Shown here: positions 53,797 to 63,659 of the stretch, one piece after another
Numbering within the stretch: position 1 is the stretch's first letter
Layout of the letters: each line of letters opens with the position of its first letter
Notes under the pieces: model-generated
Seen by the model: only the letters and a program-made list of their open reading frames with translations
The model's database searches: none
Told to the model about the DNA's origin: nothing
Translations under genes and position numbers: made by a program
Source: Sphagnum compactum
Taxonomy: Eukaryota; Bryophyta; Sphagnopsida; Sphagnales
Direction: 5' to 3'
Assembly (NCBI GenBank): GCA_965153455.1
Contig: OZ234494.1
Coordinates: forward strand, 23,870,001 to 23,934,000
Length of the DNA stretch: 64,000 bases

Positions 53797-54881
53797 ACTA
53801 GTTTCTTTCTTCGATTTCAACTTGCTCATCCAAATGTCAACATTGGGCAAAGGGCATTTGAAGTTTATAAGCCTTACTTTGTGAAACCATGCAAGGATAG
53901 AAATGTGTGTTGTTGTAAGTACCACGTAGAATTTGACATGTTGACAAGCAAGGACTAAACAACATGAGGGGCATACAAAAGGGATCACATCTTGCCAATT
54001 TGTGCAATTGTGATTGTATCATATGTATTGTGAATACTAATCAAGATACATTAGATTGTCAAGCCCATATGAAGGTTTACACAAGTGTGATTTCCTTGTG
54101 GGAGGAATGTCTATGCCCGAAACTAGAATTCCAGGAATGGCACAAATTAGAGTGTCTCATGAAAGATTGTCCTAATTGTGAAGTTGAAAAAACGTTTCCC
54201 ATTTGTCCTCATGAGTTTTCACCTTCTACTGATTGGAAAGTATCTTGGAAATGTTTCCAACAAGAGGTTATAGGAATGAATGAGGATGGTAGACTGAAAA
54301 AAAGGGTACAATAATGTTTTAGAGAAACATCATCCTCCATATTCCTCACCTACTTGCACCCAAACATCCAAAAGTTTGTCAAACATATTTTTGTTGCAAG
54401 ATGGTAGGACTCTTAGTGCAGAATTTCTATAGATGTATTGCCTTAGGATACTATCCTTTCCCACATTGATTTCGCAGAAAACTATACCTTTGAAATCCAA
54501 AACGAAATTCAATCAATGCATTGGCATTCCTTTCAGGTTACAATTTTAATATATATCACCTTTAGGGTCGATGAGGATGTTGACGTCTATATCTTACAAT
54601 GTCAAAAGCCCAAACATGTTGTGTAAGAAACATTTACTTGTTCATGGGGCAACAAATTTGAAGTTGGTGATCAAGTTGTAGCTGGTATTTATTACCATAA
54701 GTGGGGACATGGTGAGTTTAGTTATGTATACATTTCCAACTTTCAAGTAACATTTATAGATGCTAATTTGGTATTGGCTTGTAAGTTCCCTATGCTACCA
54801 GCCCACCATAGGGTGAAAGGTGGGAATGTAGTCTATCAATTATCAAAGGAGACACTTGAGGCCATTAAAACAAGTTTGGAG
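53797..54881 (+). pseudogene. Transposase core of the DNA transposon (DDE-like, relic)
   Basis: After a CAG acceptor at 53794-53796 the frame reads HPNVNIGQRAFEVYKPYFV, then a Cys-rich CCCKYHVEFDML. One frameshift near 53957 follows (53773 frame to 53964 frame). It continues GLNNMRGIQKGSH, NCDCIICIVN, EECLCPKLEFQEWH. The frame then holds to 54881 with stops at 54312, 54405, 54414, 54444 and 54624. It includes IDFAENYTFEIQNEIQSMHW, whose Asp (54468-54470) would be the first catalytic acidic residue of a DDE-type core. The next blocks are GDQVVAGIYYHKWG-GEFSY and HHRVKGGNVVYQLSKE. The usual segment with the second acidic residue appears missing between 54590 and 54640. The family is recognised by eye only. 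Confidence 0.65.
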
Positions 54882-55799
54882 TGTCATGACCTTAGCCTTG
54901 GGCCAAGGCTCATGACCAAGGCAAGGGCTTGGAAAGGTGCGGACCAGGAGTGCACCCCGGGAGTCACATTCGCACTCCTGGGAGTTCGAAAGAATGTGAA
55001 GGAATGGGGCCCCACACTCCCAAGTGGGCTTTCACTTTGGGAGTTAGAGTCCTTATGAAGTCTTGAATGTTCAGAAGGTGCTTTCAAAGGTCAAAATTCA
55101 TTGGATTGAAAAGTTCCTTATACCATTGAAAAGTTAGTGAAACGTAGATGTCTAAAATGAGATTGCACAATTCATTTAGTTACTTGAAACACAAGTTATG
55201 GCCAAAAGAAAGGCCGGAAGTCAAAGTGTCAATTTGACTCCCGACCATTAAAAGTCAAGAATCACCCTAAATTACACGTATGCAGGTGGTGTGCCACATA
55301 TCGTTGGAAATATCTCGACCAAGGCTACAACCTTGCTTTAAACCTCACTTTAATCAAAAGTTTGCACAAGAAGTTATGGGCCTCCAAAGTGGTGGGAGTC
55401 CCAATTTCAAGAATTTCGGGACTCTCGACTTGGAAATCGCGGGAAAAATGACATTTGGATGGAGCCCCCGTGGCTAATCATAGAAAATATTATAAAGGGC
55501 AAGGTGGCTTCCCCCAAGTCCGGGCCGTGGTGAGTCTTATGAATCCATGTATGCTTGTGGCTGATCCGTGCACCAAAAATGCTCCAACTATGCATTAACC
55601 AACTTGTTGTTTGGTTTGTGCAGGTTCATGTGAATAATTGACTCAATTGTCACTCGTCCTAATCCCCATCCCAAAGTTCCAGCACGCCCTTCTTACTCTT
55701 GAAGTGTTGGGAGCTAGGGAGCATACCCCAACTCCTTTTTTCCATTGTTTTCATTTTGAGACCCGCATTTGAATTTTTCAAGGAGTTAGGGGTGTGACA
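54882..55799 (+). mobile_element. Solo LTR of an LTR retrotransposon inserted in the transposase relic
   Basis: 918 bp bounded by TGTCATGACC and GGGTGTGACA (TG...CA ends with a short inverted repeat). The flanks are TGGAG (54877-54881) and TGTAG (55800-55804), a 5-bp target duplication with one change. A TATAAA lies at 55491. The transposase frame appears to resume after 55804 (LARNTLFWMHD, then stop). No primer-binding site or internal region follows, so this is a solo LTR from recombination. The CpG-rich composition differs from the host relic and suggests a younger insertion. Gypsy-type is likely from the TGTCATGACC end, without proof. Strand is given by the TATA box. Confidence 0.75.
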
Positions 55800-55804
55800 T
55801 GTAG

Positions 55805-57105
55805 TTGGCTCGAAACACATTGTTTTGGATGCATGATGTATAGTTCATACATAATTAATACAAACCGCAATGTGCCATTTGTTTGGTTTTAAATCTAGTT
55901 TTTTCATTCATATCAGAGGTGAAGTTAATTTGACTATGTATTAATCCATGTTAAAGGTGGCTAATTTGGCAAATTATTTTTCATATCAAAGGTAAAGCTC
56001 ATAGATATACTGATAGCATGAAGATGTATGTCGATTTAAAAATAGGTATCACTTGAGGTAACACCATATGATTGCCCAAATTATCTAAACAATAACTATT
56101 TAGCTTTTTATTTAGCACTTGTTGTCACAACAACAATATTATTCAATGTATGCACCTATGATTAAATTTGCACAAGGTTGCTTCCTCAAGCCTCATTTCC
56201 ATCAACCTTATTTGGGAGTGAAATTAATGCAAGCATAGGAACAATATGTTTTGTTGTTGTAGGGCATGAGATTTACTATAATGTTTGTTACTATAAGGTA
56301 TGAGAGTTGTATTATTAAATCTCATACAACTCATAATCCTATATATAGGTAACAACATAGGTAAAATATTTAATACATGTTTTGTTGCTACAAACTTGGT
56401 TGGTTACCTAGTATTAAACATATGTGTTGTGTTGTTATTACATGTCCGTATGCACATACAATTAGTCTGTTATAGAAATACATAGTGTAACATAAACTAT
56501 GTAGTGCATATACATTATAATATAGACTGCACATAAAATTACATATGTAAAGCCTAAATATATAGAAATACACAACACCAATTGCATAGGAAATATTGAT
56601 GTCCTACTCATATCCATCAACTTCATACCTGTATTATTCCAAAAAGCCTTCACCTTGATAAAATGCATTATCAATCCACAACACACCATGTAAACACTAG
56701 TGTTCATTAACTAGCCATATAACTAACTATAACAAAATTATATATCCAAGTTTTTCCAATTATCAAATGATTGAAGTAGCAAGCCCATGTTCAATACCTC
56801 ATTGATACAAATTAGGTTTACACCTCAAATCAACTATGTTTATACAAGAAGATCAAAATATCTTCATCTTAAGAGTATGGGTCCCTTATAAACAAATCTA
56901 AGTTTTAGGCCATTGTGAAGGAATTGTCACTATAGTATAATGGTAAAAGAAATGTTCCTCACAAGGTATAATAGAATACCATAAAGTATGTACTCTACTT
57001 TACCTTGTGCTTACCACAATACTACAAACCTATTAAAAAATGTTTGCTACTATATCATATTTACAATTAATGATGACCAGATTTTATGTGCCTTAAAAGG
57101 AATCT
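55805..57105. other. Intergenic sequence, 3' flank of the transposon relic
   Basis: AT-rich with TACATGT words again at 56380-56560. No gene. Short opposite frames at 56300-56707 have no domain. Confidence 0.35.
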
Positions 57106-57112
57106 AGTCTTG

Positions 57113-58545
57113 CTACAATTGGCACCCTCTACAAAACTTGCTGTCACAATGGCATGTAAATGGTGGGATGGGGAATGACTTATCAGTGAAGTCAATTTCG
57201 TAATCCCAAGTCAACTCTTCACTTGCTTCCACATTTCGACATGTAAAGAAAGCCACCTGGAAAAACCATTCAAAATTATTGTGCATTCATATACTTGGAA
57301 TTTTGATTGATACCACCAAGATCAAAGGGCATGATGAAAGGCCATATGATTCCAACACTTACATGATTTTGTCACATGGTGCCCCATTTTGACAAGCATG
57401 TCTATGAGAGTAGCATCTTCACACCTATGATTTAAGAACCTTGAAATGTTCCCAAAATGCTACCCGTCCAAACATAAATGCCTCACCATCATTAATTTTG
57501 TCTTCAAATCCCCAATCTACATCCAAGTGAATTGCATAATGATATGTGTAATCACCTTGTTCCATGCATTCTTTCATTCGCAAGTCAATTCAAGATTTGT
57601 CAAAAGTTTTCCCACATATTCAAACACAAAAACACCAGCTAGTAGGTCCTCTACTATTTTGATTACCCAGCTTTTCTTGGTTTGCCCATAAAACCTTCAT
57701 CAATTAAATCACAATAGGTTAATTAGTCCACTAATTTTTATTAGTACTATACCATTAACCCAAAAATGTTGAAACATTCAACAATTTACTTCACATACCT
57801 AATACAAACTAGATCCATATACATAGGTTACATAATACTATACTTAATATACTAGTATATAGGATACCAATATACTACTGTATATAGTTGAAATCATTGA
57901 GTACATCAACATACCTTTAGGCAATATTGCATTCCTCACTGCACAACTTGATTCCCACATTCCAAAATACACTAACACAAATCTTGGCATTCATGAATGA
58001 AGTCCCACATAATGTTACAAAATTGAGGTTTACATGAATTGATACATTCCCCAAATCAACAATGTTTGATGTCATCATCTCCAACCAAACCTAAACATTA
58101 AGATATACACACACCAATAATGAGTAATCCTTGTTCCTTCACATGGTCTAGGGTACACATAATAACAAAGTGAATAACATAGTGCATAATGTAATCAAGG
58201 ACAAAAATAATAAGCAATAAAATGTGAACTTGAATCCACATGTACTTTATTTATGTGTCGTTGGTGGAGCAACCCACGTAGTGTACGCACATTTCCCACC
58301 AAAATATATGACACACTTACAACTACTTGGTAAATCAAAATAGTTGGAAAGGCAAGTTGAAAAATAATCCATAGGAGAAAGCCCTTTGCAACTGTCAAAA
58401 ATCTCTAGCACACTAGGATGGACAATGTTAGTTCCAACATAGATGAAAGGAAAAGGAACAACCCTATTTTTTGGGTTAACTAAAAAGGACACCAAAACAC
58501 ATTCTAATCCATTACTCAAATCCCAAAGGTTGAGATTGTGAAACG
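57113..58545 (-). pseudogene. SUVR-type SET-domain histone methyltransferase, decayed partial gene
   Basis: Four exon-like blocks on the minus strand are in the right order for a plant SUVR (H3K9-type) methyltransferase. Block 1 (58545-58250) reads PFPFIYVGTNIV, CLSNYFDLPSSCKC, GGKCAYT: first half of pre-SET. Block 2 (about 58060-57915) reads ECQDLC-stop-C, LECGNQVVQ-stop-GMQYCLK, then GT: second half of pre-SET (CGNRVVQRG). Block 3 (57690-57360) reads VEDLLAGVFVFEYVGKLLTN, HLDVDWG, FGNISRFLNHRCEDA: SET with the NH-C motif, two frameshifts and a stop. Block 4 (57257-57113) reads VAFFTCRNVEASEELTWDYE, IDFTDKSFPIPPF, then post-SET CHC-SKFCRG and a stop. EYVGE is EYVGK here. Stops and frameshifts rule out a normal product. 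It could be a decayed gene or a fragment captured by a mobile element. Confidence 0.8.
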
Positions 58546-58780
58546 ACTTTCTATCCCTTTACTCCCGGTTCTATGAGGTGACTATACTTAAAAGTGCATA
58601 TGTTATCGATGAAGGAAAAGTGCAAGTGTATTTTTATATGATAGATTGCGGTTGTAGTTGAAATCAAGTAGCTTGCTTCTTATGCATCATTTACAATTTA
58701 GGATTGATAGATATATTTTCCAAGCCCAAACACTCCGAATCCTAGAATTTTTTGTTAAATTGTCATTCATTTAAACCAAC
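58546..58780. other. Short intergenic stretch
   Basis: No feature recognised between the SUVR relic and the 190-bp duplication. Confidence 0.3.
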
Positions 58781-58788
58781 TTTTAAGG

Positions 58789-59170
58789 GTTCAACTCCAT
58801 GTTTAACTTGGCAGTAGACCTCCAATCACTTAAAATATTATGCTTACCACATACTTTATCCAAATCTAACTTGCTTAGGCTATTAAAAAGCTAATTACAA
58901 GATGCACCTTCCTACCAAATTTGAAGCTTTGCAACTAAACCAGCAAGAAGTTATGCTACCAAACCCGAGAGGGTTTTATGAAGGTAGAGAGTTCAACTTG
59001 GCTGCAGACCACCAGTCACTTGAAATATTATTCCTAACACATACAGTATTCAAATCTAGCTTGCCTTAGCTCATTAGAAAGCTAACTACAAGGCGCACCT
59101 TCCTACCAAATCCTAAGCTTTGCAGCTAAACCAGCAAGAAGTTATGCTACCAAACCCGAGAGGGTTTGTG
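58789..59170 (+). repeat. 190-bp tandem duplication
   Basis: AACTTGGC-G-AGACC-CCA-TCACTT starts at 58805 and 58995. CCAGCAAGAAGTTATGCTACC and CAAACCCGAGAGGGTTT occur in both copies (ends about 58976 and 59167). The text GCAAGAAGTTATG and AAAGCTAA-TACAAG is of the kind often seen inside plant LTRs, and ACAAGAAGTTATG also occurs in the solo LTR near 55365, so this may be duplicated LTR sequence. Confidence 0.75.
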
Positions 59171-59294
59171 AAAATTTTCTAAGATTTTAAGCTCCCAACA
59201 CTATGCCTACTCATTTCCATTCTTTCAAAACTATTTCAAACGTCCATTCTACTCTCCTTCTTTCCACCATCTACCAAGCCTAATCATTTTTTTT

Positions 59295-59690
59295 CTACTC
59301 AAGAAGGTTGTGGGAACAAGTATTTTCAAGATTTGCATCGAAAATTATCCTCCAAAAAAATAAGAGCTCCAAATGATCCGAATTCGCCCCTTTAAAGAGA
59401 AGAAAGGAGGTGAAGCAAGATCCCAACTTGGTGGTCAATGGAAGGTTCCATTGCTTGATGGCCCTTGGAAGGTTCCATTGCTTGGTGGCCCTTGAAAGGT
59501 TTCGATGCTTAGTGGCGATTGGAAGGTTCCAATGCTTAGTGGCCCATGGAAGGAGAAGGAAAATCACTTCTTCACCTCTTCTCACTTTCCCCCCAACAAA
59601 TTTTATTAAAACCTTCATTTTTTCCTTTGATCTTAAGTTTTACTTTATCATGGTTCTAGGCCGTTACTTATGCATTTCCTCCCTTTTTTT
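59295..59690. other. CpG-containing region with four 27-bp tandem repeats
   Basis: GGAAGGTTCCATTGCTTGGTGGCCCTT repeats four times, starting at 59440, 59467, 59494 and 59521. Because 27 is a multiple of three, both strands stay open: plus 59410-59700 (96 codons, GRFHCLVAL repeats) and minus 59618-59295 (107 codons, ATKQWNLPR repeats). Neither repeat resembles a known protein. It lies just upstream of a TATA box, so a promoter-proximal repeat is an equally good reading. Confidence 0.55.
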
Positions 59691-59693
59691 TTA

Positions 59694-59700
59694 CCTATAA
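59694..59700 (+). promoter_or_regulatory. Candidate TATA box
   Basis: TATAAAT followed by CpG-containing sequence, about 95 bp upstream of the ATG at 59793. Confidence 0.45.
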
Positions 59701-59792
59701 ATTACGACCGCACATTTCGATGTCACAAGTCCTCCACACATTCATTATCAATTTGATTTTGATTAAAAATATTTTCTCTTTTCCTTGAAATT

Positions 59793-60215
59793 ATGGCGTC
59801 GCGTATGGCCACATCTTATGGGCCTCAAACTACACAAGTGAATGAAAAATCGGCTTCGGAGTCATCTTTAGATTTGACGTTGACGCAACATTCTCGTGAT
59901 GAAGACCCTAAATCGCGAGAGGTGCGTGTTCGTCTTGCAATCGATCCCCCTCGAGCTTGATACTATCGCATTTTTCCGAACTCTCGCACCCAGGTGATTT
60001 TGTTGCAAGTTGACCCTGCTTTTGGTGATGAACCTGAAACAAGTTTTGAAGGTTGTTATGAGACTAAGGACACCTCCATCTCCGCATGGTCTTCAATTCC
60101 CGACGTAGGACACTATCGTTGGTTGTGCGGTCCGATTCGTCGACTACCTCCTAATAGCAAAGCGAACTACCTAGTTCGCACCATTCTACGCATCCTAGAT
60201 TTCCTGCAGTTATGA
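59793..60215 (+). CDS. Small candidate gene, unknown function, one possible 72-bp intron
   Basis: I do not recognise the product. From the ATG at 59793 (MASRMATSYGPQTTQV) the frame stays open except for a TGA at 59958-59960. A GT-AG intron at 59922-59993 (donor GAG/GTGCGT, acceptor CACCCAG) removes that stop and keeps the frame, giving 116 aa. The N-terminal half is Ser/Thr/Gln/Asp-rich and likely disordered. The C-terminal half reads SAWSSIPDVGHYRWLCGPI and ends LVRTILRILDFLQL. No signal peptide or membrane segment is seen. A TATA box lies at 59694 and an AATAAA-like AAATAAATG at about 60285. CpGs are frequent, unlike in the neighbouring relics, which argues against long silencing. Without the intron it would be a one-stop pseudogene (CGA to TGA). 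Confidence 0.45.
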
Positions 60216-61350
60216 ACTATCATTGTGGCATAGCCTATGACTCAACATGTAATTGCAGCTCCTCGTTGAGCTTATCCATAATCTAAATAAATGTTTCATT
60301 CATTATGAAACTCATGTTGCCATTACCACCCTATCCCCCCATTTATTTAATCGTTAAGTTGTTTCGAATTAACTTTATGTTTATAAGGCTTGAAGATTAT
60401 TCTATCTCTATTAGACCTTTTATTGACACCCTTTCATCTGCTTCATGAATCTCAAACATCCTTACTACTCACTAAATACTAGAACAAGACCAAAATTTTG
60501 TTGAACACCATGAATTTTGGTGTTTACTTCTACCCCCAACCCTCTAGAGATTTTTCACCCCAAATTACGCCACTGAGGCTCTAAAACCATGGTCTACCAA
60601 CTTTTTGTTGAAGAAAAGAACTAACCCAACACCTTATCACCAATATCGTATTTCAGAAAAGAAAACAACCCCCCCCCCAACAGAACCATGCGCATTCATC
60701 ATCCCCTATTCCAACACGAAGTTGTTAAAAACTCTTAATAACCTTACCACATTCGAATATCCCTAATGCAACATTAAAAAATTGAGACTTACTAGACATG
60801 GCTATGTTAGTATGGCTCACAGAGATCTATGGTGGAAGGGGCTACAAGGATTTACATTTTACAACCACATGTGTTCGTTAAATCAAAATAACAAACATAT
60901 GTATAAAATAATGCAATGAACCACATGGAACAATTTACACTAATGAATGTAACTTGGGTTTGAACCTACAATAACAAAAGGAAAAATCAAAATCATTAGG
61001 TTATCAAAATCTGATTTCGAACCACAATATAATTTGGTTATAAACCAAAGGAGGTGAAAGTATTAACTTGATGAAAGAAATGTGACATAGTGCCACAATT
61101 CTAGTTTAAAAATCTAGGCTATGTCCAAACAAAAAACAACCTAGCATCCAAATGTCAGAGTTCCACTCATCAAAATTGAGATATTGATCCACAACTTGCA
61201 ATTTGTGAACAAAATCAAAACCTATTTTGCTGATGTACACTATTTGGTGACACAATGGGCATGGTCACTACAACACCCATGTCACAACCACTTGTTACAT
61301 AACTAGGTAAAACCCTAAAATCCATTTACAGATATCATCATCATCCCAGT
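60216..61350. other. Intergenic sequence, no gene recognised
   Basis: A polyadenylation-like AAATAAATG lies near 60285. The rest is AT-rich with a C10-type run at about 60670. Confidence 0.4.
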
Positions 61351-61355
61351 TGGCT

Positions 61356-62860
61356 CTAAATTTTGGAAACATCCTTAATCTTAGATGCTACCTTATTAGG
61401 TGGGTCCTGAGAATTTCCCTCCATCTTTCCACCAGTCACTTTCTGCTTCTTTGATGCAAACTGCAACCCATATGCATCTACTGGACCTTGAACTCGAGTT
61501 TTAAGCTTATCCTTTGTTGATTGTCCCTTGTGGCCAATTGCTTATCCTCTCCTTTTGTAATGTTCTTCTTATGGATAGTCACTTTTTCCTTTTCCTCTAG
61601 GCCAACATGATTGTTGCCATGAACCTCATCACCAGTTATTGCCAACTTAGCAACCTTGTCTCCAATCTCACCACTCTTTTCTGAAGTTTGCAAGACCTTA
61701 GTTGCTTCATTTGACTTGAAGTTCAAACCATCATTTCTCTCACCATTTGTGCCCCCTAAATCCATAATTCCTAAACATAGTGATGTGTTTTCAACAAATG
61801 TTTTCACAACCTCTGCATGTGGGGAACTTTGTTGACTAATCTCCTTGAAACTCCTAGTTTTTTTCTTCCCCGCATTCTAACCATTCCCATCTTTCTAGAA
61901 TATTTCATTCTAAACATTCCCATCCTTTTGAAACTTTTCCTTTTGGCTCCCACCTTTTTTATTATCATCCTTCTAACTTCCCCCCTTTTGACTCCCATCC
62001 TTTTGACTCCTTCCCTGCTTACTGGCTTTCTTTGCAACAAAGTTACTAAGGGGTAACCCATTTGAATTTTCTTCACCTTGACCTTCTACTTCATCTTTGT
62101 TGTTAATCTACATTTCATTTTTTTGGATGGAGGAAATAGTTTTCTCATCTTTAACCTCATTAATAAACTTCTCACTATTATTAATTGAAGATGAACTTTC
62201 AACAACTTTCTTACCCTTACTAGGAGAAGCTTGAACAATAGTGGGGTCTATTAAGACTGAGTTCAAAACTGACAGAAGGCTTTTGGGAATAAGCTAAGTT
62301 TCATTTGTATTTACAAGGACCTGAGATTGACATCTAGGTGAAATCCGAATAGGTGGCCCAGTGTTCCTAATTACTCGTTTGGGATCAAGAGAAAAGATAG
62401 TTTGTGGAAAAGGTTTTGTAATTTGTGGTGCTCTTGTTTAGCTAATTTCTCTAGCACTAACCATGGTGGTGCATGCTAATGATGGAGTACATAACATTTT
62501 TTTGATGACCATGTGGACATTCAAAAAAGGTAAATTTCAATCATCCGTATCTTTCAAAACAATTACCTAAGTTGTCAAACCTCCTCACATGAAAACATGG
62601 TGTTGTATGCCAGCTACAAATTATGAAGCATTTCCACACAAGTTCAATGAAGTTTTTAACACCAATATTAACTACAATACTTGAAAAGGATAAGTACCGA
62701 ATTAGCTTTCCGCATCATTGCATTGTCCCACAATGTGAATTGGCTTTGGACTTGCTTTAGTAATAGTTACAATGGGTCATCCTCCTAATTAAGGAAAAAC
62801 AAAGGTGCATCTAGGAGCATCAATCAGTACACCAAAATGAGTCCTATTTCATTCTGGGTT
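61356..62860 (-). pseudogene. Retroelement gag-like protein relic (LINE-type suspected)
   Basis: On the minus strand a frame runs with many stops from about 62860 down to 61356. Near 62580 CFHVRRFDNLGNCFER looks like a damaged zinc knuckle, with expected Cys and His replaced by Val and Asn. Then follow a Ser/Lys linker (QASPSKGKKVVESSSS), a Gln/Lys/Asp/Gly-rich stretch (SQKDGSQKGGS-stop-KDD) with four in-frame stops, mostly TAG, between 62000 and 61870, an acidic/basic linker, and RVQGPVDAYGLQFASKKQK near 61490 after a frameshift. A zinc knuckle with a long hydrophilic tail fits the gag-like ORF of plant LINEs. No reverse transcriptase follows downstream, so the copy is truncated. Confidence 0.55.
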
Positions 62861-63125
62861 TCACTAGATTTTGAGTGAATTTGGACATTTTTACCTGGTG
62901 AAATTGGTTAACCCCCTAATGAACGGCGACTAGTTGCTACGGACAATGAATTGTTTCACTAATACCTAGTGAAACAAGGTTATTTTCAAGTGAAATATAA
63001 ATTTACCAAGCCATTCATTTGTTAGTTTTTTAACTAGCCAGCATGGAAATCAATTAAAATTAAATTATTTAATATATAATATTGTTGATATTTTCATTTT
63101 TTCAGCCTATGATTTATTGATATGT
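62861..63125. other. Intergenic sequence, no feature seen
   Basis: GTGAAA-type words recur (TACCTGGTGAAA, ACCTAGTGAAAC, CAAGTGAAAT). No gene recognised. Confidence 0.3.
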
Positions 63126-63129
63126 GTCA

Positions 63130-63315
63130 CTACATGGCCTACTATGTAAGTAGGCCATGTAATCAACCTAAACACCTATTTTAAGGAACTAGATAGGAGA
63201 ATATTTGGTCAACTTACCATTGTTGACTACACACAACACCACTAATGAGGTTTGATCCCTTGACCTTTAGAGTGGAGGCAAACACCCCTACCATCAAGGC
63301 ACCACACTTGTTGTG
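63130..63315 (-). mobile_element. tRNA-like element with TAGG/CCTA-rich tail (putative SINE)
   Basis: Minus strand: GGTGCCTTGATGGTAGGGGTG (A-box-like), then GGGATCAAACCTC (B-box-like) about 35 bp on. The body GTCAACAATGG-AAGTTGACC-AAATATT matches 45310-45340, followed by AGGTTGATTACATGGCCTACT-ACATAGTAGGCC. Orientation is opposite to the 45.2-kb copy. Confidence 0.5.
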
Positions 63316-63655
63316 ATAATATGTGACATTACATTCTATTTATCAAATACTTCATTTTAAACATTTCAAAAATATAATTTTGTAAATTCATATCTTATTG
63401 AAATTTTGTTCAAATGAAATGATTCGAGTTTACTTTTAAAGAAATTTCAATAATGTACATAATTACATGTATTTCCTTTTGAAAGTGTAGAATCATTTGA
63501 ACAAAAAAAAAGTTGAATATCATTATTCAATAACATTTCAATGACCATTCTTTTGAAAAAAAATGGTTAATAAATGGATAAGATTTTTGCTAATATAATA
63601 ACAGTACATATGTTAAGCTACTTTCAATTATTATATGGATATGTTTCATTAATTT
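63316..63655. other. AT-rich intergenic sequence
   Basis: No gene or clear repeat. AT-rich with oligo-A runs (for example near 63510 and 63560). Confidence 0.4.
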
Positions 63656-63659
63656 AAAT

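Noticed and set aside
54882-55799. Protein-coding reading of the CpG-rich segment (frames at 54768-55058 and 55280-55477)
   Set aside because: The first frame is transposase sequence that simply runs on into the LTR. The TG...CA ends and near-identical 5-bp flanks identify the segment as an LTR.
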